DNA from: Whitmania pigra
Taxonomy: Eukaryota; Annelida; Clitellata; Hirudinida; Haemopidae
DNA: 64,000 nucleotides
Direction of reading: 5' to 3'
NCBI GenBank assembly: GCA_021613335.1
Contig: JAJTWR010000159.1
Location: 3,798,501-3,862,500, forward strand
In this document: positions 22,585 to 33,687 of the stretch, piece after piece
How positions within the stretch are numbered: the first letter of the stretch is position 1
Layout of the letters: each line of letters starts with the position of its first letter
Notes under the pieces: generated by a model
What the model saw: only the letters and a program-made list of their open reading frames with translations
What the model was told of the DNA's origin: nothing
Databases searched by the model: none
Program-made: the position numbers and the translations under genes

Positions 22585-23947
22585 ATGGCCGATAAGCCTG
22601 CTAGAAGTAAGGTCCAGGGGGGATGGGCCAAGTCTAACCATTCTCATCGTGAGGCATTTAAGATTAGTTCTAAGGACCATAAATTTGAATCCAATAAACC
22701 TGATGACCATGTCGACAGATTTGCGTTTCAGAATGTGGTATGAATCTCCACGACATCTGAATCAACAAATTATTTAATTTACGATTTGTGTTTATTTTAG
22801 GTGTTAGCCAAAGAACCGACGCAACGTCAGATAATGTATCTCTTGATGTTTTATTAGTATCTGTTTATAATACAAATTTCAACCAGTATTATTTCTAAAG
22901 CTCTTCAGGGGAATTTCTCATCAGTAGTGAGCCTAACGGACCCTCAAGGTAATGTCTAGACTTTAGGTTCCCGTAACGAATGTGATAAACATATTCAATT
23001 TACTGATTTCATGTACTTATCCTACAACTAATCAAGGTTTCAGAATACATACTTATTGTGTTTATAGGCTGATCCTACAGACAGACTTTATAGACCAAGA
23101 TAATTGTGAGTGGATTTTTCAACAATTGCTGGATGAGCTTCAGTGGCACCAACATGAAGTCAAGAGAAAAGGAGGCAGTTATTTGCAACCAAGAATGACT
23201 GCATGGATAGGAGATGTTCCATATTCATATTCTGGAATAACTCACAATCGCTCATCTGAGGTGAATTAAATAGTCGTTATATTTTACCAAATTATTAAAC
23301 TCTTGTTAATCCAATCCCAGTGGAGTCCTCTTCTCTCGATGTTGAAGGATACGATCGAAAGTCGGACAGGCAGAACTTACAATTCTGTACTCGCTAATCT
23401 GTACAGAGATGGCCATGACCACGTTCCCTGGCATTGCGACGACGAGCCAGAATTTGGAAGCCATCCCTCCATCGCCTCTCTTTCTTTTGGTGAAAGTAGA
23501 ATATTCGAATTGAGGAGAAAACCATTTGGAGTGAGTATATTGTATCTTAATAATGGTTTGAAACTTAGAGGTGAAGGTAAAAAATTGCAACTGATCCTTA
23601 GGAACAACTTGTTTCTGGTACAGATGAAATAAAAGATTCTGATTACCTTGAATACATAAAAGTCCCATTGAAAGCTGGAACTTTGGTCCTCATGGAAGGA
23701 GCCACTCAGTTGGATTGGCAGGTAATTATAACTTATTCTGTATTGTCATTACATCATTTACATTAAATTTAAATCAATCAATCAAGAACTTTTGAGTGCT
23801 TTCATTTTTGTAAACCTTGCATTACAGTATTTGTAGTACAAAACTAATCAATGATCTTTATCACAGCATAGGGTTCCAAGAGAATATCATGATAGAAAGC
23901 CAAGGATCAATTTAACATTTAGACTTCTGACTGCAGAACAGAAATAA
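22585..23947 (+). CDS. ALKBH3: ALKBH3, alkylated DNA/RNA repair dioxygenase
   Basis: Seven exons (22585-22737, 22801-22825, 22909-22948, 23068-23260, 23321-23530, 23602-23721, 23867-23947) encode about 273 residues. The protein is an Fe(II)/2-oxoglutarate dioxygenase that removes N1-methyladenine and N3-methylcytosine from single-stranded nucleic acid. Iron ligands are visible as HCDD (His and Asp of HxD, exon 5) and the distal His at the start of exon 7 (HRVPREYH). The 2-oxoglutarate-binding Arg and the final Arg lie in RINLTFR. The nucleotide-recognition segment QPRMTAWIGDVPYSYSGIT and the N-terminal KVQGGWAKS (human RVQGAWA) single out ALKBH3 rather than ALKBH2. Exon 2 is only 25 nt. Exon 2 joins exon 3 through a GTCAGA donor, the one choice that keeps the frame. 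Confidence 0.92.
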
Positions 23948-24126
23948 CTCAAGTGACAGATTTTATGTTCAAATTAGAAATAAAAATGCATGTGGGAAAA
24001 AAAGTTTAGCATCACATTTTGCTTAACATTCAAAAAATCAAAATAAAATGAAATTCATTTCAAATTCTTGAAACAATAACATCCTAGCTGAGATTCAATC
24101 GGAAATAACGCTTGTTCCTTTCTTAA

Positions 24127-25654
24127 TTACTTGTCGCTCAGATTGTTGTTCGTGTCGAGACCAACAACTTTTCGTAAGACAACAGCTCTGATGGTGCAAC
24201 CCAAAGGCAGGGATTCAAAGAGAGCTAAAATGGCACTCTTGTTCATTTGAATCACGACAAGTCCGTTCAACTCCAGGAACCTGTCCCCCTCTCTCAGCAT
24301 TTTATGGGAGCCAACGTTAAGGATGAATGGTTGGTCGAATTCGTCTGAAGCTAAGACGAAAGGCTCCAGGCAATCCAAATGGAGGAATTTCAGTGGGACT
24401 ACTGTCCATGCTTGATGATTGGTTGTATCGACGGAACTGAATATGTCAAAGAAGTGGGTGGGCTTGTACAGATGATTCCTTGGAGTTCCCTCGACAAAGT
24501 CTGTTACTCGACGTAATTCCTTTTCATCGGCCAAACCTCTGGAATCGGCCACAATTGTTGAGCTGAGAACAAAGCTCTCTTCAGTGCTATTGAATGCATA
24601 CTTGCTTGTGTTGTTCAAATCATTTGAACTGAGGCCTGCTTTTAGACTCATACTTTCGGTTAAGGAAGAGCATTTCAGAGATTCTGGAGTGAAACATTGA
24701 CTTGTGTAATCTAGATTTTGTGAGAAATCCTTTGAACGATTTTTGAAGTAGGTTTTGTCATGGGGCCTTGGACCAATATGACAGCAGGTTTGTGGTGAAG
24801 TTTGATCATCAACAATGAAGGTTGAGGCAAAAGATCTCCTATTTGAAATACTCTTCCTGCTCTTTGAAGCTCTTGGTAACGGCACAGGATGATCCAAATC
24901 ATATTCTCGATGGTCACCATACTTCTCAGCCTTAAGATTTTCATACATCAGCTGCGAAGCATCTGCCATCTGCTGGTTGCAATTTTTTCATCATAAGCTT
25001 GAAATATGGCTTATTCTTAAGGCAATCAACATGTTATTATAAAAGTAATTTAATAGTAACCTTAGTACAGAAGCAATCACAGATAAGAATTCTTTTAGAA
25101 AATAAATGTAGAAAAATTGAATTAATGAAATTCCAAAATAGCTAGGTTATGTAACCTCATTGTTTTGTTGGACGAGCCTTTTAAAATCAGCACTTTTCTT
25201 GCCAGTACTACATAAATGAGGAGAATCGAACCTGAGTCCCACTTTATATTCATCAGCCAAGTTTGTCAGATCCAGATTATTTGCAGATTCATCATCTTCG
25301 TTACCAGCATCTTTTGGATTCGTTTAAAATTTAAGACACGTATCCAACAAATTCAGGAGAATATAAAAAGTAACCTTTTGTTGCTCCGAGAACAAAAAAA
25401 TCATCGTCGCGACGATTTTGAGTTCGCTTTTCATTTTTGCACGAATTTACTAGGTTATCGAGACTTGCTGACCATTTTAGTAAAGGGGTTCTGCGAGCAG
25501 AGGTTTCGTCCCATTCATCGTCATGTTCTAATTGTAGAGATTTCTTGTCGTTATTTAACTTTTCAAATTTAACATCCTTGCTGGTCGAACAGAGCTGCTC
25601 TCCATTATCGGCCTTTTTACCCTTTTTGATGCTTCTCATAAGGTTTTTAAGCAT
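24127..25654 (-). CDS. Unrecognised protein with C-terminal PDZ-like domain
   Basis: Three exons (25654-25375, 25310-25156, 24972-24127) join in frame to about 426 residues. The N-terminus is basic (MLKNLMRSIKKGKK) and could bind membranes or nucleic acid. The middle is long, Ser/Asp/Asn-rich and probably disordered. The last ~85 residues look like a divergent PDZ fold: a hydrophobic strand (FILNVGSHKML), the turn REGDRFLELNG (usual pattern xxGDxILxVNG), a helix (MNKSAILALFESL) and a closing strand (TIRAVVLRKV). PDZ domains bind C-terminal peptides of membrane proteins. The usual GLGF carboxylate loop is not evident. The exon 3 acceptor is a tandem CAGCAG, so two forms differing by a residue or two are possible. 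No orthologue recognised. Confidence 0.6.
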
Positions 25655-26822
25655 TTTCGAAATTATGTTTTGTTAGCCTGAACTACAAACCGATATAGGC
25701 CGAAAGCACATCTATTGCATATAATCAAATACACCGTGAGCGAACTTTAAATGTCGCGCAACAAAGACACAATATAGACTTTTACATTTTCGGAAGGCAA
25801 TTTTTGCCTCATATACATTGCAGATTTAATTGTTTATAATTTTAACGACGTTACAACAAAATGCTCTGACTAAAGAAAATAAAGTTTGCCTAAAGTTTTA
25901 TTTAACTGACTTCGTTACAAAAGCATAATCGAAAAAGCCTGCATATCACCATCTGTACTGACGAATCCCACCAAATAATGGTATTATCTCACGGATTTTA
26001 CGAAAAATGGAAACTAATTCCCAAATATATACACCCTCCAGGCGATTCACAAACAATTTCCCCAACATGTAATTTAATCATTCAAATTAAACACCAAATG
26101 ATTCTCAAGTTTATTAAACTCCTTTAGCAACAAATTATTTATATAATAATATATGAATATTGAACGATTTCTCAGTTGCCATTATATACACCTAAAAAAG
26201 AGAAAAGAATAATACATCTATCCAAGTATGTCCATACAGTGGAAAGTGCAGTTTGGAGATAAATTCATAAAATATGCCAAATGACCCACAATAAAGCTGT
26301 AAAAAGCATAAAAACTTAAATCACAAATGAAAACGGAAATGATAAAGAGTAATTACCCAAACCAAGGCAACTCTTAAATTTAACATTCCTCTTAATCTTG
26401 GATGATCCTTTGGTTAACTGGAAAATGGATCAAATTGATGGTTAATATGTGCACCAAAGGTCTAAATTGAAAAGAAAAGATTTCTTTGTATGTATGTAAA
26501 TTAAAAATTGTCTTTTAGGCAATAAGGAACATTTTGAATGAGATCTTCAGAAGCATTGTTTAAGGCCTTTGTTAATTAAGTAATTAAATAGGGAAGCTAT
26601 GGAGGTACTGGCCACTGAAGCAGAAACACAATCAACTAAAATGTAATGTTCTTAAGGATGTAAATCTCAATAAATATAAAATATCTCAATAAAATTAAAG
26701 TCTAGAGGAAGGCACAGGGAACTATTTCTTCTTGCAAAATTAAGCCTCAAACAAGAAATACGATCTTAAACAATAAAAAAGAAAGCCAAAAGTGTTGCCA
26801 AATGAAAATCTAAAGAGCTCCA
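25655..26822. other. Intergenic between PDZ-like gene and WASF
   Basis: This stretch holds the 5' flank of the PDZ-like gene and the 3' flank of WASF. No open frame, RNA gene or clear repeat was seen. Confidence 0.5.
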
Positions 26823-29631
26823 TCAAGCTTCCTCCTCACTCCAACCACCATCATCTTCTTCATCATCTTCTTCAGAATCATTCCCCTCCATGGCTTTTCT
26901 CCTCAATTCAACAGCTGCCTCCATTATCGACTGCACATCAAACCTTGCTGTAGTTCTTCTTTCAGTTATAATTCTTCTTTCTTCAACCTTTCTCAGTTGA
27001 ATGCCTGAGGTGTTCAAAATAAATCCTTAAAAAATATGGATTACAAGCAATATCGAAAACCACCTTTCCTTATGGCCTCCAACAGGTCCGATCTGGTATC
27101 TCTGATAATTCTCTGGTGACTCGTGTTCAAGTGCTCCGGAGACATTTCTCTGTTGAAGCTGGCACTTCCTTTCACCAGCGATTTGGAGGATGGAGTGGAC
27201 GTGGCATACTTTGGAGATCTCAAAGGAGCTGGAATGTCAGCAGGGAATGTGGGAGATTTCTCATTGTTGTAATTTTCCACCGGAACGGGATTTCCATTTA
27301 CCGCATCTACGTTCCTCGGCGGGGTTCCCTCGATCAAGTCGAGCAAGTCCTGAACGCCATCAGAAAAATGAAACGCTTGGCCCTCTTCGTTGTAGTTCTG
27401 AGGGGGCATCTCGGCAAGATTCTGAGGCGGAGGTGGAAAGTAGTTGGAATCATTCATGAGTTCATTTGAGTTCGAGAGAAAGTTAGGTGGAGATGGGAAG
27501 GAAGAACTGAGAATGTGTTGCTGATGAATGCTGCTGTTATGTGGATCACCATCTTGAACTTCATGTTGCAATGCAGGATCTGCAGAAAAATTTAGGATAA
27601 GAAACAACTAAAAGAATATTATTTTGATGATTTCAGGAACACTTCAAAAGAATCGCACCAATCTGAGAATAGTTGAGGTTGTAGCCATCGTGTTGCAGCG
27701 AGCCTTGCTGAGGTCTGTAGACTTGTTCTTGGGTTCCCGTCGCATCCTTGTGACCCATCGATGAAGGTGATTGGAACTGCAAAGTGAAACTTGTTTTGTT
27801 ACTTCATGTTAAATCAGGAGCCCATTTAAAAACATTACAAGCAAAAAATAACCTCTTCATATCCTGAGCATCCAACGTAATTGTTGTTCACGATGCTGTT
27901 CATGCCAGAAGCTACCGTTGGCTGCTGATATAGCATCCCTCCCAAGTGGTCTGACCTGTTATGAAACAAAAGGTTCTGCATCCCTAATTAATTTAAAATT
28001 TTCATTAATTGTGAAATGAACATTAAATAAACGTAAGGACAAAAGTGCATCGTAATTTCCAATAGCTAATTCTAATTAATTTATAAAATTTTAATCGATT
28101 AACCACCTTGAGGTTTTCAAAGAGTTGAATAAAAATTAATTAAGAAAGTTTTCCACAAACTGATTGTTTTTTCATAATTGTTTACAAATTAATAACATAT
28201 CATCATCACATGTATAGCAAAAATAAATTCTGTCAAAACTTGTAATTGATTACTAGCCCCTGTTCGGCAAGTACTCGACCGATCATTCGACTATTCTGAA
28301 TGTTCATTGATTCTTCTGGATTTGATGTCTGGAAATCGTAGGATGTTCTGCTGTCGTCTGCATTTTGTCTGCTCACATTTGAAGGCTGATCAAGATCTTT
28401 TGTAGGTCGCTGTAAATTTAGGTCAAGTCCTACTTTAATAATTAATTGTAACCAATTTTAAAGACTTGACTAACAAACATTTGGTGCTAAAGGTTTAAGT
28501 AATTATATATTACATGGAATTATTTCACTTCCCACAGAAGAGTCTTGCACTGATAATAGAACTTGTTAAACCTCTACTTAAAACCTGTCCATTCAGTCAG
28601 TCATCTTGAATTAATTTTGACCTTTCTCGCAACATTTTTTATTTGTTTGATTATTTTTACTATGCCTATTCCATGCGTGAATGTCAACTAAGTTTGTTAT
28701 AGTGCCTGCATATCCCTTTGGGAAAATTTTAGCACTTAAAAAATGGGATAAATATAAAAACAAATATATTCCAAAGAGTCACTGCTATTAATAAAATAAT
28801 AAAATGTAGCTAACAATGTAGAAACAATGTGTAAATAAAAGGTTAAACAATTTACTCTTTTCAGCTTCTTTTGCTTCTTAATTTGATTCTTTGCATCCTT
28901 TGCCACTTCCTGTTTCCAGAGTTCAAAGAAATAACCAGGATCTGTATAGAATTTCATGCTCTCCTTTCCATCTTCCCTGATTTAAATATTTAGAAACCAT
29001 AGACACCATCATTTGGTTGATGAAATCGTGATTGATTCTTAACTGGGATTAATTTAAAAATGATGCAAAGGAAACCAATTGCCTACTTATATTATTTCAA
29101 TTGTGACATACTAAATAAGGATAATATTCTATTATCTTGTAATAAACTACCTATAGGAGTCCAATAGATACAGTGTTGGAGGAGGATCAATACAGTCATA
29201 AACCTCTTTGATGGCATTGGGTCTTGTCATTGTAGTAATGATCTCTTGGTCTTTTATAATCATGCTTCTGAATGGCTTGTGTTGATTGATGTCTTGCAAG
29301 GAAACTGAATACCAAGATATTTACCCTAAATTTGAAAAAGTTGATAATAATAAAGCTGCTAACCCTCCTCTGCTGTAGGGTTCAGGCCAATAATTTGATT
29401 TTTGAGCAGTTCGACATGATGAGTGACTTTGCAAGTTCTCTCAAACAACTGACATGTCTCCAGATGAAGCTCAGAAAAAAGATCTTCGGCTAGTTTACTT
29501 AAAGAACTCAATTGTCGCACAATGTGCACCATGGTATTGTTACTGACGCATTCCAATTCGTCTGTGACACCCTTTAGGACCTCTGTTCGACTAATATTAA
29601 CAGGTTCTATAGACCTCTTGCAAATTGGCAT
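26823..29631 (-). CDS. WASF: WASF/WAVE (SCAR) actin-nucleation promoter
   Basis: About eight exons. The N-terminal WAVE homology domain is clear: MPICKRSIEP...ELECVSN, VRQLSSLSKLAEDLFSEL (29631-29364), SLQDINQHKPFRS (29304-29151), then REDGKESMKFYTDPGYFFEL and a basic stretch (28976-28856). This domain assembles the five-protein WAVE regulatory complex downstream of Rac. The C-terminal VCA region activates Arp2/3: a WH2/V motif RSDLLEAIRKGIQLRKVEE spliced across 27,060/27,005, a central helix SIMEAAVELRRKAM, and an acidic tail with the key Trp (DDGGWSEEEA). The linker (28409-28254, 27955-27850, 27781-27660, 27580-27060) has only short proline runs (FPPPPQNLAEMPPQN). The join between the 28.3 kb and 27.95 kb exons does not keep frame with the obvious splice sites, so a GTCGAG donor or a missed small exon is needed there. 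Confidence 0.92.
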
Positions 29632-31078
29632 TGTCGGAGTATTGATTGCAAAGTTTTTTTTAACCCTTATTTATATATAAGTTAGATTCTTAAGATTATT
29701 TGTAATTTCAGGAAAATTCACCGACTTGCGCCATAAACCATTTTATTTGTTTTGCTTTCCCAATTCATTCGAGTAGCATTTTACGCTTGACGGGTCATAT
29801 TTTAAAGCAGATATTTAACAGTTTATGTTTTTTCCTAAAACAATAATTTTATTCAATTTAATAAATATAGTAATTTAATAATTTTAACGTCATATAATTG
29901 TGGATCAACTTACCCAATCAAGGTGATACTTGAAAATATTGCATCATTAAGCTGCTATTAATGAAATTTTAAAAAATTACAAAATTCAAAAAATGACGAT
30001 AATTTTAGATAATTGCAGAAACCCCATTTGATATCGCGGTATTGAGAGCGGGGTGCCGACTTAAAAATGAATTGATTATCCTATTTATTTTTCTAAAGCT
30101 ACTTTAAATTTCGTAAGCTTTGCATTTACCACAGACATAGGGATGCTTGTAGTCGAGTAGCTATTTCAGGTACTTAAGTACAATTGTACTAGTACTTGGA
30201 CTTGGGACCTATACTTTTACCTCAGTAGGTATTTGGTCTCATGACTGATTTTGGACTAAAAGCTTAAATAGACTTAAATGCTAACATTCTAAACATTGCA
30301 ATTGTATCCAACTAAATTTTCCTGAAATTAACGGTCTAATTTTGTTCTCATTCCATGTAGCATAGCACATTATTAATTAATATTAATTTATAGCGGTTTG
30401 AGAAGCCTCATGCCTGTATTTATATTTGTATTTAGCCGATTTTTTGAGTGCCTTTCCTTTATCCTGTGAATAGGATGTGAAGGCTCTTCTTATTTATTTA
30501 TTTAATTTATTTGATTAAAGTCCGTTGCATAACAAGGCGTTTCTTAATCGATCCACCATTTATATAGCGCCCTTACCCGAGGGTAATGCTCCCTGGCATT
30601 TCGAGCTGGGTTGCGAACACGACACTTGCTTTCACCACCGCTAGCAGGCAAGCAATCCTCTGAGCCAACTCGCACGCCAAACCACTCCATGATATACCAC
30701 TCCACGTATTGACCATATTATAAGCTTCCGAGTCATTTCTTCACTCATATCAACTTTATTATTTATCCCTTTCGAAATGTCGATACTTTTTATTCCAATG
30801 GAAAAGGTATTCCCTTGCCACTTTCGAACTACTGCATTTCAATAACCTCATATAGAGAACAAAAGCGTATTTATAGAAACATTTCAAAATTATTATGCTT
30901 GATGTAAAAAAAAAGTGAAATAGTGAAAAGTAGTGAAATGAAAAACAAAATAGTGAAATCCAAACAAATTACGTTCTAAAAAGCAAAAGTTTTTAATATT
31001 GCTTTTTGTAAAGCTTAAATAACGTATAAATAAGAAAGAAAGTATAATCTTTAAAATATATACAAAAGGTGAAATAGT
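29632..31078. other. Intergenic with repeat debris
   Basis: No gene is supported. About 30,130-30,250 contains GTACTTGG/TACTTAAGTAC words like those in the hAT element at 51.6-52.2 kb and may be a decayed relative. A tRNA-derived SINE lies at about 30,490-30,690. Confidence 0.5.
30490..30690 (-). mobile_element. tRNA-derived SINE with LINE-like 3' tail
   Basis: On the minus strand the element reads: a tRNA-like head with an A box (TGGCTCAGAGG, 30,668-30,658) and a B box (GTGTTCGCAACCC, 30,620-30,608); a short body (CTCGGGTAAGGGCGCTATAT); and the 3' tail GTTATGCAACGGACTTTAAT with a (TAAA)n end. The tail matches the 3' end of the LINE remnant at 40.84-40.87 kb. Seen: promoter boxes, tail, and polymerase III-like layout. 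Inferred: it was mobilised by that LINE. Confidence 0.7.
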
Positions 31079-33687
31079 TCAATGGGCAAAAGCTGTGTTG
31101 CAGATAGGCTCGTATTCATAGGGAATATTGTCAGCACTAGCAGGCTGTTCAATCTGGAACATGAAGTTCACGTCGGTGACAGGGTGATGGTATAACATGG
31201 GTGAAGGGAGGATTCCCGGACTGGAAAGGGGCGTGAGCGGAGCAGACCCCTGTAATGGCATGTGTCCGTGGAAAATTGGTCCACTAGCAACAAAAATCGG
31301 AGGTGGGTTCGATGGTGACAGAAACATGGATGGTGGCGGTGACATTAAAACTCCTTGACCAGAATCTGAAATGTAGCCTAAAACCACTGCATCTATGAAA
31401 ACTCAAACCTTGTTCAAAACTTTTAAGTTTCAACATACCTGCGGATTTGGCCCAAATATTTCCAGCCATTCCTCTATACGTTCCATTCAACATGGCTAAT
31501 TCCGTCAATTGACGTTTCTTCAATTCATCTTCATTTTCGGGCTGTTAAAAATGTTATTACTTTGTTATTAATGTTATTAAGAATGTTTACCTAACATCTG
31601 AATTACTGTTTTGTTTGACATGTGAATGTAAATTCCTGATGTTTACAACGATATGGGGAACTAACTGCGCATGTCTAAAGTCAAAGCCAGAAGTTTTATT
31701 GTTCTGTCGTCAGATTGCTTTCGCTTTGCCTACTCGTCTACTGCGCTAGGGCAGAGCACTTGTTAATAAATCTTTTATTATTACTTAATGCAATTCCTCA
31801 AAATCTCCAAACATGACATTGTGGAGTTCATTTTATCGCAATCGATTTCCAGCATTTGGATCACTTGAGATAAATCTTTTAAACGCGGAAATTGTAGCTG
31901 AACAGAAAATGTATGTGAATGTGACGTTCACGTTCATTGGATGCGAACAAAAGTTCTATTGAAATGGGTGATTGGCGTAGGAATGTTTCGAAGAAGAATG
32001 TAAGAATGCCTTCTTCGCCGCCTTAGCACGAGCCTAGTTTATATTGGGACTACTTCTTGAATGATTTCAATTCCAACTAACCACCGGTTTGAGCAATTTG
32101 TTGACTTCTTCGACTGCTTTTTTCATCTTTATAGTGGCTCTGTTTTTCGTATCTTCCACTGTAACCAGGACGTGTAAATCTTCGTTCAAATGCTCCCATT
32201 TGGCTTTGCCTTTCATTTGCATTTCCTGAAATGAAGTATAAATCTAAATTTGCTAATGAAACCTCATTTTTGGCATTTTTCATTAGTTGTAAAGTGGCAG
32301 CAATTTGCAATTACACATACTTCAAAGCATAACAATCTACGTAAATATAAAAAATGTGTTGTCGCTGTTTTTAGGTTGAAAGAAAAATGTCCTAACGCAT
32401 TGCGAAAGTTGCTTATTACATTAAAGATGGAGAAATCGAGAATGCTTTGAAGATGCTGATAAATGTTTCCAGGGACGTCACTTCAGCTTTTTCGAAGGGG
32501 GCAAACCCTTGCACAACTTGAGAAGACGACCTTTTTTTGCTTCTAGCCAAAATTCAGGAAGATGCAAACCCATATAAAACTTAAGGAGATAATCTTTTTT
32601 TGGATCTGGTCTAAAGTCAGGGTGGAGAGCCGCTGCTCTGCCCTGCCCCAAATTACGTGTGTTTCTTAATTCTGGTGAAAAGTTGTTTGGTTTATTAAGT
32701 TGTTGAGGAAGTCGGTTAATTATAATTCAGGAAACGATATATTCAGAGGAAGTTCCTAATTGTTGCCTTACATAATATTAAGCATATAAATCGCATTAAC
32801 AATAAAATGGATAATATTCGTGTTGTTGAAGACCTAATTAAAAAAGAGTACGAATAATTTGTATAATTAAAAATGTTTTCGTGATTTAAAAAGTTAGGTA
32901 TTCCGCAATAATTGACCGAAATTTCGCTGATGGAGCATAAAGGTGGCGGCTCATTTCTAAGGAATTGTGGTTGAATCTGAGTAATGCTCTTGTCAAAAAC
33001 AACAGAAATTAGCTATTGTAGCAAAAATAAGCTACACATAATAAAATTGATTATTTTAATTATATTAAAGGCTATTTAAATAGCCTGGTAACATCTGAGA
33101 TCTTAGGGGCCCGATATTATGATCAGGATTTGAAATAATATTGTTTAAGTGGTAATTCTTTAAAAACCTTCTGCTTGTCTCTCATGGATCCCTGACCTCT
33201 GATGAGTATTTTACACCCAGTATCCAATTCTAACTGCTTCGTCGTTAAACCCCGTGGACCGAGCAGTCGCCCAACAAAGTTAAACTGAAGCACAAAATGG
33301 ATGTAATAATTTATTACTTTTATTATTATATGTTGTCGCAAACGATTTCCCAAGTTAAAATCCATAAGTTCAACAAAACTTACATCGGGGTGTTCCTTAA
33401 TGGGTACGACAATTTTTTCCATTAGAGTAACAGTTGGTCCATGAGGCTCAGGCAGCTGAAGGGGTCCTGTACCTAAACCGATGTAAAACGCATTGTTCCT
33501 GACGCGAGTTATTTCTGCAATTCAAAGTCACAATGTATTTCAGACGTCAGGGGAAGGTGCCGTTAAATCACACATTTTTAATCGAACCTGCATCCAAAAG
33601 TCGTCCTATGTGGAGGAACGTGTTTGGAAAAACTGATAGTTGTTGTCTGTCTTTGAGAAGCTGAATCAGGTACTCTGACGAATTCAT
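31079..33687 (-). CDS. QKI: Quaking-type STAR/KH RNA-binding protein (complete copy)
   Basis: Six exons (33687-33588, 33514-33384, 33284-33168, 32225-32085, 31541-31439, 31365-31079) join in frame to about 292 residues. The QUA1 dimerisation segment ([32 protein letters not shown]) is followed by the KH domain ([19 protein letters not shown] with the GxxG-type loop, [32 protein letters not shown]) and the QUA2 helix ([19 protein letters not shown]). The last exon is Pro/Ser-rich. Quaking/How/GLD-1 proteins bind ACUAAY-type RNA and control splicing, stability and translation. The start Met is directly before QUA1, so the N-terminus is shorter than in vertebrate QKI. No C-terminal RPY-type nuclear signal is seen. 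Exons 1-4 lie inside a tandem duplication whose other copy is broken. Confidence 0.92.
32469..32660. repeat. Short MITE-like repeat with CAGGGACGT end
   Basis: It begins CAGGGACGTCACTTC, like the hAT element at 1,426, and contains reverse-oriented CCCCAAATTACGT near 32,645-32,657. It lies in the intron before quaking exon 4, and the same repeat occurs in the second duplicated copy near 37,692-37,880. It is probably a deleted relative of the 1.4-2.7 kb element. The right end is diverged and no target duplication is clear. Confidence 0.45.

Noticed and set aside
23306..23668. 120-codon minus-strand frame over ALKBH3
   Set aside because: It is the antisense shadow of the conserved dioxygenase exons.
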